DNA of 57,561 nucleotides, taken from Bacteroidota bacterium (GTDB taxonomy: Bacteria; Bacteroidota; Bacteroidia; Chitinophagales; UBA10324). The notes under the pieces are model-generated. The model was not told where the DNA came from and searched no databases. It was given only the letters and a program-made list of their open reading frames with translations. Of the stretch, positions 19,078-28,604 are shown piece by piece. Made by a program: the position numbers and the translations under genes. The DNA lies in contig JAFDYS010000025.1 of assembly GCA_018267315.1 (NCBI GenBank), positions 35,951 through 93,511 of the forward strand. The letters run 5' to 3'. Positions within the stretch are counted from its first letter, which is position 1. Each line of letters begins with the position of its first letter.

Positions 19078-19605
19078 TTACTTGGGCGGCTGCGGATCGG
19101 CATTCCAGATATCGGCAACACACTTCCAGCTTCCATCGGCTTGCTTCTTCCACACTTCGGTGTACTTGCCGGTTTCGTGATAGTCGCCGCCTTTCTCATC
19201 TTTTGAAGTCCACTGGTACACGCCGGCAGCATAACCAATATCACCGGCTTTGGAAGCTTCCACTTTCGTTGACTGAAACCGAAGCGACATGCCGGGCACG
19301 GCGAACATGGCTTTGATGGACGCTTCTCGTGATGCAGCATCTGTACAAACCTTTTCTCCCGGCGGCATCATAATGGCATCGGCAGAATAGTTGGCCAGCC
19401 ATCCTTCAGCCGATTTGGCTTCCGACATTTTATCCCAGGCGCTGTCGGCGTGCATGATGGCGGCGATAGCTTCAGATGAATGATCCTGATCCATGGCGGC
19501 TTTCAAGCTGTCAATGGTCTTTTGAAGACCGGCGGATTGATTCTGGTTGCTGCAGGAAGCGAAGGAGAGTAGGGCTGCTGCGAGCAGGAAGTAAATTTTT
19601 TTCAT
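19078..19605 (-). CDS. Lipoprotein with DUF4440/SnoaL-like (NTF2 fold) domain
   Basis: 175 residues. The signal ends in a lipobox (LLSFASC, Cys at residue 18), so the mature protein is lipidated. Residues ~45-170 match the NTF2-like DUF4440/YybH group: MHADSAWDKMSEAKSAEGW, YSADAIMMPPGE, and a final strand pair YTEVWKKQADGSWKCVADIWN. Such proteins are usually small ligand-binding or ketosteroid-isomerase-fold modules without a firm function. Downstream of the TMEM175-like gene on the same strand. Confidence 0.75.
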   Translation of the reverse strand: MKKIYFLLAAALLSFASCSNQNQSAGLQKTIDSLKAAMDQDHSSEAIAAIMHADSAWDKMSEAKSAEGWLANYSADAIMMPPGEKVCTDAASREASIKAMFAVPGMSLRFQSTKVEASKAGDIGYAAGVYQWTSKDEKGGDYHETGKYTEVWKKQADGSWKCVADIWNADPQPPK

Positions 19606-19717
19606 GATGGCTTGTGGATTTTGTTTGTGTGAACAAAGATGGTGAATTAGAAAGTTTAAAAGTAGAGGGCTGGTACGTATTTAACGGCTCAGCAAATGAT
19701 CAGGGAATTATCAATGG

Positions 19718-20353
19718 CTAATCAACCGCAGCCGGTTCTTTTATTTTCAACCGCTGAGTTACGAAAAACGGAATCAGGTTATAAAGCAAGAAAAGGACAA
19801 ATGACAGGCGGGTGCTGTAAAAAGCAAGCACCATCATCACAGCCAGCAAAATGAAAATAATCCAGAGCGCAGTTTCCACCCGCTTGATTTCACGGAGGTC
19901 AACATCCGGTCGAAACAGGTTCCTGAGCCGGCAATGACGGATGAAGAAATATGAATTCACCACCAGCAATTCACACACGACTCCGAACACCACGAACGAC
20001 ATGGGATTTTCAGGATACGTGCCGATGAGGTAACAGCAGAAAGGAATGAGTGAAATAATGATGAGGTAAAGCACGAGATCGGCCACAAAAAACAAATCCA
20101 TCCGGGCAACAATTCGCTGCACATTCATCACGGAGATCCAGTTGCCGCCCACGAGCACGGCACTCAGGATAAATGCAAGGAACTTCGGCATCATTTCCTT
20201 CAGACTGTGCCACATGTCGGCCGCGGAATTCAGTTTCAGGCCTTCGGGCAGCCGCAGCTCCAGCACGAGCAGCGTAAGTGCAATGGCAAATACGGCATCG
20301 TTGAACATGACTGCACGATCCAGATCTTTGTTGTTGCCTTTTTCGTTTTTCAT
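19718..20353 (-). CDS. TMEM175-family (DUF1211) potassium channel-like membrane protein
   Basis: 211 residues with about six hydrophobic segments. The first helix carries RAVMFNDAVFAIALTLLVLELRLP, the TMEM175 signature in which the usual R-x3-FSD is here R-x3-FND. Prokaryotic TMEM175 proteins have one six-helix repeat and form tetrameric K+-permeable channels. The conservative Ser-to-Asn change sits in the signature lining the pore region, so conductance is not certain. Short gaps on both sides suggest it may be transcribed with its minus-strand neighbours. Confidence 0.75.
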   Translation of the reverse strand: MKNEKGNNKDLDRAVMFNDAVFAIALTLLVLELRLPEGLKLNSAADMWHSLKEMMPKFLAFILSAVLVGGNWISVMNVQRIVARMDLFFVADLVLYLIIISLIPFCCYLIGTYPENPMSFVVFGVVCELLVVNSYFFIRHCRLRNLFRPDVDLREIKRVETALWIIFILLAVMMVLAFYSTRLSFVLFLLYNLIPFFVTQRLKIKEPAAVD

Positions 20354-20404
20354 TTTCTATAAGTAACCATATGATCGCCTGAGGCAGTTAATGGGATTGC
20401 AGAA

Positions 20405-20797
20405 TCACTGCTTCTTCTGATTGAATTCAAATTCCTCCTCATCGGTTTCGAGCCGTTGCTTTCTGATATCGACACGCAGCAACCCGAAAAGACTCATGTA
20501 GATATTGGCGATCCACACCAGCGCAAATCCTGAAATGATGTAACCGCGCCAATCAGAAAAAAGCAGCGTGTAATGCGTAATAAAGAGAACGAGAATGGTT
20601 ACATAGTGGCTGAAACAATATTCGCAGCTCACGGGATAAAACAGTTTTCTGATGAACAGCGATTTTGCGTACTTCTTTTTCCTGATGGAAAACTCCCGCA
20701 CTTCAATAAAAATTTCTTCGTGCGTGACGGTCCATGAAATGCAGGCGATGGGGATGGCGAGTACAAGCAGCCAAACGATTTGATCGAGGAGGTTCAT
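20405..20797 (-). CDS. Hypothetical small membrane protein with CEYCFSH motif
   Basis: 130 residues with three predicted membrane segments (residues ~4-24, ~62-80, ~86-105) and a charged, acidic C-terminal tail. Between the first and second segments lies SCEYCFSHY, a CxxC followed by His at the membrane boundary; DUF1360 proteins carry a similar C-x2-C-x-x-aromatic pattern in the same topology, but I cannot assign this protein to that family with confidence. It starts 52 bases before the TMEM175-like gene on the same strand. Function unknown; the cysteine pair could bind metal or form a disulfide. Confidence 0.6.
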   Translation of the reverse strand: MNLLDQIVWLLVLAIPIACISWTVTHEEIFIEVREFSIRKKKYAKSLFIRKLFYPVSCEYCFSHYVTILVLFITHYTLLFSDWRGYIISGFALVWIANIYMSLFGLLRVDIRKQRLETDEEEFEFNQKKQ

Positions 20798-20996
20798 CCG
20801 TCAAATTTCAGGTTTCTGCTTTGGTTTTGAAAGCGATAGCGATGCAGCATGTTCAGAAGTTCATCTTTTGCCTACAGGTATGATCATCGCAAATGCTTGA
20901 AAAGAGACCGGCATCATTGCAATAATGCGCAATACCTTCATTGGAAAATACCTGCATCGTTATTGCGTTTAGTTATTGCATTGATTCAGTATACCC

Positions 20997-22604
20997 ATGA
21001 GGTGCATATACCTTTTCTGTTTTCTTTTTTTTGTCGCCGGTATTGGTTCTTCATTGGCCCAATCAATTGTTTTTGAGAAATATTTTTCAGACGGGAGTTT
21101 TCCGGCGAGAATGGCGCAAACACCAATGGGTGAATATTTGATCACTGGAATACGCGACGTGAATGAGCCCGTGAAGTATCGCGCATATCTTTCCAAATTC
21201 AGTGAGACCGGTGAATTGATATGGCAGCTTGAATACCGGGATACTACGCATCTGATTCTCCCGAAGGATGTGAAGGTTGCATTTGACAGCACGTATTACT
21301 TGCTGGCTACGTATGCGACAACCGATTACACCGAATCGAAAATTCTGTTGCTGCATTTAGACACAGCCGGTACGGTGCTATGGGCTAAAACCTATGCCGC
21401 CACCGTGGATTTTGATGCTGTCGCTATGGATATCACCAAGGTGGGCGACATTACCATTGCTGCCAACGGCGGATCTGATATCACTCACTATCAAACGATG
21501 AATGCATTTGTGATGCGTTTGAGTTTGACCGGGAATATGGTGTGGAATCAATTATTTGACATCTCATCAACCGGCGATTTCATTACCGACCTGAAGGTTC
21601 TTCCTGATGGAAGCTTTATTGCATCATGCGGCACTTACGGTTCAAGCGGCGGTGCGCTGAAAGGAAGTTTCACAGGTGATTTGGAATGGGTGAAAATTTT
21701 TCACGCCGGAACCTACTGGTCGCCGCTATCGGTTACATCAGACAAAAGCGGCAACATCTGGCTTGCCGGAGAGGTGGTGTATCCGACGGATTTGTGGTGG
21801 ATTAATAATATGGCGCCCTGTGTGATGAAGCTGGAGGATGACGGCACTCCCGTTTTTTTCAAGCGGATCAAGCAGCCATGGAAAGCGACTTGGTTTGAGG
21901 AGATCATTCAAACATGGGATTCACAGTTTGCGCTCAGCATGTTCTTTCAGGATAATAACATCACGAGCTCAGATGCCGTGATTGTTAAGATGGACAGCAC
22001 GGGAAATATTCATTGGTCGAAGAATTATGAAAGCGGTCTCTTCCTGTATTACTTCCAGGATATGATTGAAACACGGGATAGCGGTCTCGCAGGAACCACT
22101 TCCATTTCATTCAGTGAATACAATGACTACTCGTTCTTCAAAACGGATAAGTACGGGAACACCTGCGCCGACAGCTCATTCGACTTTGCGTTCAGCGACA
22201 CTACCTGGTTTGCAGTAAGCGCATTCCCCACAGTTTCTTCATTAGACCTGGTTATTGACAGCATGCCCTTACCAAAAAAAGGAGTTATACCGGATCAATT
22301 TACGATCTGCGAGGATGATTCATTCTTTTCTCCATTAACTGCCGTTGACAATGACCCATTGAGCGGTGGCGAGGAGGTTTCGGTGTTCCCCAATCCATCT
22401 TCTGATGTCTTCCATTTGAAAAGCAATTACAGCAGCAGCCAGAAATCCGAGATAAGGTTGTACGACACATTCGGCAATCTTCTCCTTGTGAGAAAAGTGA
22501 CGGGGGATATCGTTCCTTTCGGAGAAGATCTTTCTGCCGGTATTTATGTGCTTGAATTTTTAAGAGCGGGAAGTCGTCAAGGTTTTCTCTTGATTAAGAT
22601 GTAA
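20997..22604 (+). CDS. Secreted repeat protein with T9SS type A sorting domain
   Basis: 535 residues. Signal peptide MRCIYLFCFLFFVAGIGSSLAQ. The body consists of degenerate repeats with the pattern Asp-x-x-Gly-x-x-x-Trp at strand ends (FSETGELIWQLEY, LDTAGTVLWAKTY, LSLTGNMVWNQLF, MDSTGNIHWSKNY), typical of beta-propeller proteins of this group. The C-terminal ~75 residues form a T9SS type A domain (VSVFPNPSSDVFHL, SAGIYVLEF). Predicted to be displayed on or released from the cell surface; an adhesive or binding role is inference. First of several related genes between 21 and 35 kb. Confidence 0.8.
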   Translation: MRCIYLFCFLFFVAGIGSSLAQSIVFEKYFSDGSFPARMAQTPMGEYLITGIRDVNEPVKYRAYLSKFSETGELIWQLEYRDTTHLILPKDVKVAFDSTYYLLATYATTDYTESKILLLHLDTAGTVLWAKTYAATVDFDAVAMDITKVGDITIAANGGSDITHYQTMNAFVMRLSLTGNMVWNQLFDISSTGDFITDLKVLPDGSFIASCGTYGSSGGALKGSFTGDLEWVKIFHAGTYWSPLSVTSDKSGNIWLAGEVVYPTDLWWINNMAPCVMKLEDDGTPVFFKRIKQPWKATWFEEIIQTWDSQFALSMFFQDNNITSSDAVIVKMDSTGNIHWSKNYESGLFLYYFQDMIETRDSGLAGTTSISFSEYNDYSFFKTDKYGNTCADSSFDFAFSDTTWFAVSAFPTVSSLDLVIDSMPLPKKGVIPDQFTICEDDSFFSPLTAVDNDPLSGGEEVSVFPNPSSDVFHLKSNYSSSQKSEIRLYDTFGNLLLVRKVTGDIVPFGEDLSAGIYVLEFLRAGSRQGFLLIKM

Positions 22605-22717
22605 TCATGACAACTTCACCGTTCTTCAGTCTTCGCTTTTGTTTTCAGTTCAGGCAGACTGATTGTGTGTGAAGAACTTTGCAGTGTATCGCAAGCTCAT
22701 CTTGAAATATCCTGTAA

Positions 22718-22725
22718 TACTTTTG
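22718..22725 (+). promoter_or_regulatory. Candidate -7 element for the OmpA lipoprotein gene
   Basis: TACTTTTG matches the Bacteroidota -7 consensus TAnnTTTG and lies 40 bases before the ATG at 22766, giving a short 5' leader. No well-spaced TTTG -33 element is present, so only half the promoter is supported. Confidence 0.35.
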
Positions 22726-22765
22726 TAATCATCAATCCATTCATCAAAATTCAAAACGAAATACC

Positions 22766-23644
22766 ATGGTGAAAAGAAATCTCAGCCTCATCGTTTGCGC
22801 TGCAGCGATGTTGCTCATGTTTAGCTGCGTCAGCACGAAAAAGTATCAGTCACTTGAGTCCGAAAACAAAACATTGCAGGCGAGATATGACGCGATCGCC
22901 CTCGACAACATCAATTGTCAGAATAGTCTTTCTTCCGCCAATGCGCGGATTGTCGGGTTGCAGGATCAGCTGACGGCTGAGCGCAGCAACCTCGCTGCCC
23001 TGCAATCTGCACTGGATAAATGCCTCACTTCCTCGAGCCAGGGGAATGTGAACATCAGCAAACTGGTGGATGAAATCAACGCTTCAAACAAGTACATTCA
23101 GCAATTGGTGGCATCCAAGAACAAGAGTGATTCATTGAACATGGTGTTGACCAATAACCTCACCCGATCACTGAGCAAGGAAGAGATGCAGGACGTGAAT
23201 GTGCAGGTGCTGAAAGGCGTGGTGTACATTTCGCTTTCCGATAACATGCTTTACAAATCGGGCAGCTATGAAATATCAGACAAAGCCGGAGAGACTTTGG
23301 CCAAGATTGCCAAGATCATCAAAGACTATAATGACTTTGAAGTGCTGATTGAAGGGAACACTGACAATGTGCCCATCTCACAAACCAACATCCGCAATAA
23401 CTGGGATCTGAGCGCACTCCGCGGATCTTCTGTTGTGCAGGCATTGCAGAACAACTACGGCATCGACCCAAAGCGCCTTACCGCCGGTGGACGCGGAGAA
23501 TATAATCCCGTTGCGAGCAATGACACGGATGAAGGAAAAACACTGAACCGCCGCACGCAGATTATCATCACGCCCAAACTTGATCAGTTCATGGAGCTGA
23601 TCAATAAAGCGCCGCAGACGGATTCTACGGAAGTAAAAAAGTAG
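22766..23644 (+). CDS. OmpA-family peptidoglycan-binding lipoprotein
   Basis: 292 residues. The signal ends in lipobox LLMFSC (Cys at ~21). Residues ~25-125 are a coiled coil rich in Asn, Gln and Leu. Residues ~150-270 are an OmpA C-terminal domain: LSDNMLYKSGSYEISDKAGE, then VLIEGNTDNVPI and NWDLSALRGSSVVQAL, with NRRTQIIITP at the end. This domain binds the diaminopimelate of peptidoglycan and ties the outer membrane to the cell wall. The coiled coil resembles a spacer between lipid anchor and wall. Stands alone, followed by a strong hairpin terminator. Confidence 0.88.
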   Translation: MVKRNLSLIVCAAAMLLMFSCVSTKKYQSLESENKTLQARYDAIALDNINCQNSLSSANARIVGLQDQLTAERSNLAALQSALDKCLTSSSQGNVNISKLVDEINASNKYIQQLVASKNKSDSLNMVLTNNLTRSLSKEEMQDVNVQVLKGVVYISLSDNMLYKSGSYEISDKAGETLAKIAKIIKDYNDFEVLIEGNTDNVPISQTNIRNNWDLSALRGSSVVQALQNNYGIDPKRLTAGGRGEYNPVASNDTDEGKTLNRRTQIIITPKLDQFMELINKAPQTDSTEVKK

Positions 23645-23667
23645 CGTAACTACAGATAGCCAGGGAG

Positions 23668-25561
23668 CTATTTGCTCACTTGAATTTTAAAAAATGCCGG
23701 TCGCAACCCGGCATTTTTTATTTCCAGTGTGTACAGGCTTGAGGGTATTCCATCAAGATTGATTTGCTTCTGGACGGCGGCACCGGGGAACGGGTTGAGG
23801 AGTACAAGTGCTTCAAGAGCAATGCGTAACTCTATCACGACATCTTTATTCCCAAAGGCCGAACCATTTATTACGAGATAATCCGAAGCGGGATTCGGAT
23901 AGATTAAATAGGCCACCTCCGTTGTTGTGACATCGACCTGCGGGTTTACTGCTTTGATGGTTGAAAAACCAAAGCCGTCGTTCAGATCAACTTGTTTGAG
24001 TCGGTAATAGACTGTTTGCTTTGGAGGATTGGCGTCAAAGAATGAATAGTCGTGCATATCTGTAGAAATCCCTGCGGCACGTTTCATTCCAATGCTGTCA
24101 AAAGTTACTGCATCATCAGATTGCTGGATGCAAAAATATCTGATGCATTTTCAGAAAGCGTATTCCACTCGAGCGCCACGCCCCCGGGATTGTGGAAAGG
24201 CATTAAGCTCGTTGATTTCAATAGGTAAAACCACAATGTTCTCTAACTCCAGCATCCAGTAATCATCATTGCCGAAGCAGCTTTGCGTTTTATCACCGCT
24301 TATATCTGACATAGAATGCTCCACCAGAACATAGTTTCCGTTGCTGCGTTGCATCACCAGATGGCAGTGATCATCTTCTGACCCGCCATACCGTCTATCC
24401 CATTGCTTGTTGCCGCCGGCATCCAGTTTCAGCACCCAGAAGTCATATAGACCGCGGCTTGGTTCCGACAGATCGCCTTCGAGATCAGAATTGGAATATC
24501 CTCCCACAAAATATCCTCCGTCTGACGTTTGTATTACTGACCGGCTTCGGTCCATCTTGGTAGCGCCATAGCGCACATCCCATTGCTTTACGACCGCCGA
24601 ATCAATCTTCAGCAACCAGATATCGCTGTTTCCCCAGCAATCTTGAGTCTTGTCGCCGCTGATTCCGGAAAACGAATATCCGCTGAGAATGTATCCACCG
24701 TCGGTGCAGTTTGCGGCAGCAATAAGCAAATCTTCGTCCGTGCCTCCATAGCGGTAATCCCAGAGCTTATTGCCTGATGAATCTGCCTTCACAATCCAGA
24801 AATCATCAAGTCCCTGGCTTGATTGGGAATGATCGCCGCTGCTATCGGAATTGGATGATCCGACCAGCAAAAAACCACCTCCCGGAGATTGAACCATAGC
24901 GGTGAGTTCGTCTTCACCTCCCGCCCTAACTGCGATCCCATTGTTTTGCGCCATTGGAGTTGACTTTTACAATCCGGTAATCCGAAGTTCCGTCAGGTCA
25001 CTTGTTGGCTTGTGTTTTGTCGCCACTCATTCCGGAGAAAGAGTATCCTGCCAGCAATTAGCCGCCGTCAGCCGTAGATTTAGCGCCGGGCAGCGTTTCT
25101 CCCTTTTTACCACCATAGCAGTGATCCCACATTTTATCTCCTAAGGGATTGATTTTTACTAACCAAAAGTCTTTGTTCCCATGAGAATTTTCCGATTTAT
25201 CACCATTCGCCGCCGATTGCGAATAGCCGCCTACAATGTAATTGCCATCAATAGTTGACTGGATGTCAAAAGCACCATCATTAGATTCACCAAAGCGCTT
25301 GTCCCAAACCAAATTTCCATTGGCATCAGCTTTCACCACCCAGAAATCGTAATACCCTTGGCTGATTTGGCTTTTATTTCCGTCATAATTAGAAGCGGAA
25401 ACACCTGCGAGGATGATTCCATTATCGGGCGTTTCCACTACGCCATCTACAATATCCGGCTTAGAACCGCCAAAACAGCTATCCCACATTTTTATTGGCA
25501 CCTGGGCACCAGAAAAATCGAAGGCAATAGTCAAGAAAAGAGCAAAAAGCGCTCTGAGCAC
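23668..25561 (-). pseudogene. Decayed paralogue of the seven-repeat T9SS propeller proteins
   Basis: About 1.9 kb on the minus strand aligns along its length with the intact genes at 30619-32535 and 32992-34908, but the frame is broken many times. It keeps a signal peptide (MLRALFALFLTIAFDFSGAQ), the first repeats (KMWDSCFGGSKPD, LVWDKRFGESND, KMWDHCYGGKKGE), later repeats and a T9SS domain (IYPNPASDYLVI). In-frame stops lie at 25058-25060 (TAA), 24998-25000 (TGA) and 24926-24928 (TAG). A frameshift follows at ~24913-24925, and two more at ~24185 and ~24145. Three stops and three shifts are too many for sequencing error alone. The remaining fragments (25058-25561, 24151-24954, 23668-24087) should not make a functional exported protein. 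Confidence 0.85.
23689..23719. terminator. Strong bidirectional hairpin terminator
   Basis: A 12-bp perfect inverted repeat (AAAAAATGCCGG / CCGGCATTTTTT) with a 7-nt loop. It has a GC core, with T-tracts on both strands, and lies 45 bases after the OmpA lipoprotein stop. It is also inside the last codons of the convergent pseudogene, so it can end transcripts from both directions. Confidence 0.85.
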
Positions 25562-25819
25562 GGGGGTCGTAAGTTTTTGTGACTTTGCTTGGCATTGTAT
25601 GAATAACGCTCCTCCAATGGTTCACCAATCTGAAATTTCAGTATAAGTTTTGAAAAGATGGTTTCGTATTTTAACATACTACGTCCGGGAAAACCTGAAC
25701 CCGATTGGAGCCGTTTCCGGTGATCAAGCATTGACAACGGATTTCTCATGAAAGACCGACTGGGGCAGTAAGGTTTAAATTCGTAGATTGCAGATAATAT
25801 CATTTTCAACTATATTTTT

Positions 25820-27769
25820 ATGAAACAAGCATTCACGTATGCCATTATCTTCGTTATATCCTCATTCGATTTGCAGGCCCAATCTTCTTTTTACAATGCG
25901 ATTTATTGGGGAACCTATTACAACGACAGTGCAAATTATCCGACCTTCAATTTTGCCAAGACGGATTTGATCGATCAGATTGTTGTGGATAAAAGCTCGG
26001 GGTCAATCTTTGTAGTAGGTCAGTCCTTTGCTCCACCTTCCGATTCAGTACTCAGTGTTTGCTCCGGCAGTCAAACGATCGGGCTCCGCAACGGTAACGG
26101 TTACCTTGCTAAATTCAATCGCTGTGGTGAACTGCAATGGTCAACTTTTCTTGGAAAGAAAACGCTGTGCCTTGCGCTGGATGTTCAGAACGGTAAAACG
26201 ATTGTTTACATTGCCGGAAACGTTAAACCGGACGAAATTCCCGGACCTCCTGCTTTCAAATGTGATGGCAGCAGCTCACCCATCTTTCAAACTGAAAACG
26301 TTGATCACTCTGAAGCTTTCATAGCCAAATATGAGGATGACGGCGCTTCTTTTTCGCTGCTCCGGTGGACCTATTTGGGCGGGTACAAAATTGACTCAAC
26401 AACAGGCGAGGACAATATTTACAGCATGGCCATTTACAAGCACAATGTTTTCGTTGTAGGCACCACCGCAAGCATCGACCTGGCGAACTTTGCGCAGCAT
26501 AAAGCAGACAGCATAAAAGCCGACGGCCTGGGTGATGCATTCATAGCTGAGTTTGACAGCATGCTGAGCACGCTTAAGTTTTTCACGTACGCAGGCGCAG
26601 AGGGCGTTGACCGTTTTCACGACATAGAAATTTATTCAAAGGGGAAGAATTACGTTGCACTGTATGCAAGCGGAACCACCACCAGCAGCAGTGAGATTGC
26701 TTCGGGAACCGGTTTTGATCAAACCTACACAGCGCCTGATGATGGCTTTGTTCAAATGTGGGAAGACAACGATCATGATGGCACGTTTACGAAAACATGG
26801 GGTACCTACATTGGTGGCAGCGGTGATGACCATAGCCGCGCTTCAAAAGTGGACGCGAACGGCAATGTGATTCTCACAGGATTCACCAGAAGCACTGACT
26901 TACCGGTAAGCTCGCTGGCGTACGATCAGGTTTTTGAAGACGGTGGAATCGCCGGTTCAACGGCCGATGCTTATGTGATCAAGATCAATAAAAATGGCGG
27001 AAAAGAATGGTGCACGTATTTCGGAACGAAAAAAGATGAGAAGGTTAACGGGCTCGAGATATTCAGTAAGCAAGGGGAGCAATACGTTGCCATTGCCGGC
27101 GTGACGAATGCCGACAGCAGCGTATTCCCTCTTGTGAATTCGCTGCAGGCTCAGCTCAACGGAAACGGTACCAATAAATATGACGATGCCTATATCGCCA
27201 TCTTTGATGATGTAACCACCACGCAGCAACAACTGATTCAATGCACCTACATAGGCGGTTCGAAAATGGAAGGCATACAAACAGGTAAGAGCTATCATCC
27301 TTCACTGGCGATGGGACCCAACAAAGAACTTTTTATGGTGCTGGCGACAGAGAGTTCGGACTTTGATTCGATTATGGCCACAAGTTTCAAGCATCTTGTT
27401 CATCCGTATAGCGGAGGGGCTGATGCTTTCATTGTTAAGCTTGTTGATTCCACAGTTGCCAAGCAAACGTCCTGCACGTTTGCAGATTTTAACAGGACGA
27501 TTGAAAATGTTGAGCCGGCTCAGGTGATGTCTCTTTTTCCAAATCCTTTTCGGGATGAAATCAGCATTTTAATAAGTAGCAGGAATGATGAGGATGGATA
27601 TGTGGAGGTGTTCGATGCCATCGGCAAATTAATTATGCGGCAAAGGATTTCGCTTTTGGTCGGACAAAACCAGCTATCACTGAACATCGCCGGGCTCTGC
27701 TCCGGAAATTACTTCGTTCGATTGATCACTGACCGGCAAAATATTGTTAAGAAGGAGGTGAAGGAATAA
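25820..27769 (+). CDS. SBBP-type beta-propeller protein with T9SS type A sorting domain
   Basis: 649 residues. Signal peptide MKQAFTYAIIFVISSFDLQAQ. The body shows repeats of the SBBP type: WGTYYNDS, WSTFLGKKTLCLALDVQNG, WGTYIGGSGDDHSRASKVDANGN followed by LTGFTRSTDLPV, WCTYFGTKKDEKVNG, CTYIGGSKMEGIQ. These W-x-T-Y-x-G-G units each form a propeller blade. The last ~80 residues are a T9SS domain (SLFPNPFRDEI, SGNYFVRLI, basic end). Predicted to be surface-exposed or secreted; no catalytic motif is visible. It is divergent from the decayed propeller gene at 23668-25561, with a 258-bp gap. Confidence 0.8.
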   Translation: MKQAFTYAIIFVISSFDLQAQSSFYNAIYWGTYYNDSANYPTFNFAKTDLIDQIVVDKSSGSIFVVGQSFAPPSDSVLSVCSGSQTIGLRNGNGYLAKFNRCGELQWSTFLGKKTLCLALDVQNGKTIVYIAGNVKPDEIPGPPAFKCDGSSSPIFQTENVDHSEAFIAKYEDDGASFSLLRWTYLGGYKIDSTTGEDNIYSMAIYKHNVFVVGTTASIDLANFAQHKADSIKADGLGDAFIAEFDSMLSTLKFFTYAGAEGVDRFHDIEIYSKGKNYVALYASGTTTSSSEIASGTGFDQTYTAPDDGFVQMWEDNDHDGTFTKTWGTYIGGSGDDHSRASKVDANGNVILTGFTRSTDLPVSSLAYDQVFEDGGIAGSTADAYVIKINKNGGKEWCTYFGTKKDEKVNGLEIFSKQGEQYVAIAGVTNADSSVFPLVNSLQAQLNGNGTNKYDDAYIAIFDDVTTTQQQLIQCTYIGGSKMEGIQTGKSYHPSLAMGPNKELFMVLATESSDFDSIMATSFKHLVHPYSGGADAFIVKLVDSTVAKQTSCTFADFNRTIENVEPAQVMSLFPNPFRDEISILISSRNDEDGYVEVFDAIGKLIMRQRISLLVGQNQLSLNIAGLCSGNYFVRLITDRQNIVKKEVKE

Positions 27770-27857
27770 AGACTGGACTTACGGAGATGTGTCTGGCTTC
27801 CGAAGGTTATCGAAACGGCTGAGGTGAAAATTTGGTGCTACCAGGGAGTGAAGTTTT

Positions 27858-28514
27858 TTATTTGGGTTGAGCGAATACCCCCGCATAATGTATTCCGGGT
27901 AGCCAATAAGCCATCCATGCTTTCATGAAGTCAGACAAACTCACACTGTAATAGCCATTCCCATAGTTTGCCAAAATCACATTATAGGAAGACACGCGCA
28001 CCACCACAGCCCAATGCGCTCCTGAACCAAGATTCAATTCGCCATTGCCAAGGATGACTGCCACAGGGAAATCTGCGTTAACCCAATTACAAAGTGTTTC
28101 ATATTTGCCCGCAGCGGAATTGACTGAGAGCCGCGCTTCATTTTGTCCGTAGGCAGTTATTCCATATTGCTCCATCACTTGTTTGAAGCGCTCCCAGCTC
28201 GTACCTAAAATGCCTCCCCAGATGTCAGGAGCGGATGATGGATTGACGTATAGATTTTCGGCATTGCCAGGGTCGTAATTCATATAACCCCAGTAGGTGA
28301 GCATAGTGGCCATAGCGGCCTGTCCGCATCCATTGGGGTGTTTTGAAAATGGCGGAACATAATAGTGATGAATCGCGTGAGGTTTCACCTGAATCAACCT
28401 GGAAGGAGAAGGGAGCGTTGAAACAGATTCACTGCCGGTTTCATTTTCCAGTGTAAGAAGGTTTACCGGTTCGATGAAGATTTCGGAATTCATAGAGATT
28501 GATTGAGGTTTCAT
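27858..28514 (-). CDS. C39-like papain-fold cysteine peptidase
   Basis: 218 residues. Residues ~45-215 form a peptidase_C39_2-like domain. The probable catalytic triad is Cys63 in NGCGQAAMATML, His167 in SGAHWAVVV and Asn183 in NYGNGYYSV, with the family-typical spacing and order. No signal peptide or membrane segment is seen; residues 1-44 are a polar, Ser/Thr/Glu-rich extension. Related proteins act in cell-wall or bacteriocin-leader processing, but no ABC transporter or leader peptide gene is nearby. It is convergent with the SBBP gene and lies 90 bases before the T9SS gene downstream on the same strand. Substrate unknown. Confidence 0.7.
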   Translation of the reverse strand: MKPQSISMNSEIFIEPVNLLTLENETGSESVSTLPSPSRLIQVKPHAIHHYYVPPFSKHPNGCGQAAMATMLTYWGYMNYDPGNAENLYVNPSSAPDIWGGILGTSWERFKQVMEQYGITAYGQNEARLSVNSAAGKYETLCNWVNADFPVAVILGNGELNLGSGAHWAVVVRVSSYNVILANYGNGYYSVSLSDFMKAWMAYWLPGIHYAGVFAQPK

Positions 28515-28604
28515 TTTTAAAGTGGGGTAATCGCATAGTCAATTAAGTAAGTGAAAATGCACCGAGATTAACGGCGCTTCATTCAGAATACCCCCCCCGT
28601 ATCA

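Noticed and set aside
28591..28598. Run of eight C bases as a possible phase-variation tract
   Set aside because: It lies just outside the 3' end of the T9SS gene at 28605, so slippage would not shift any visible frame.
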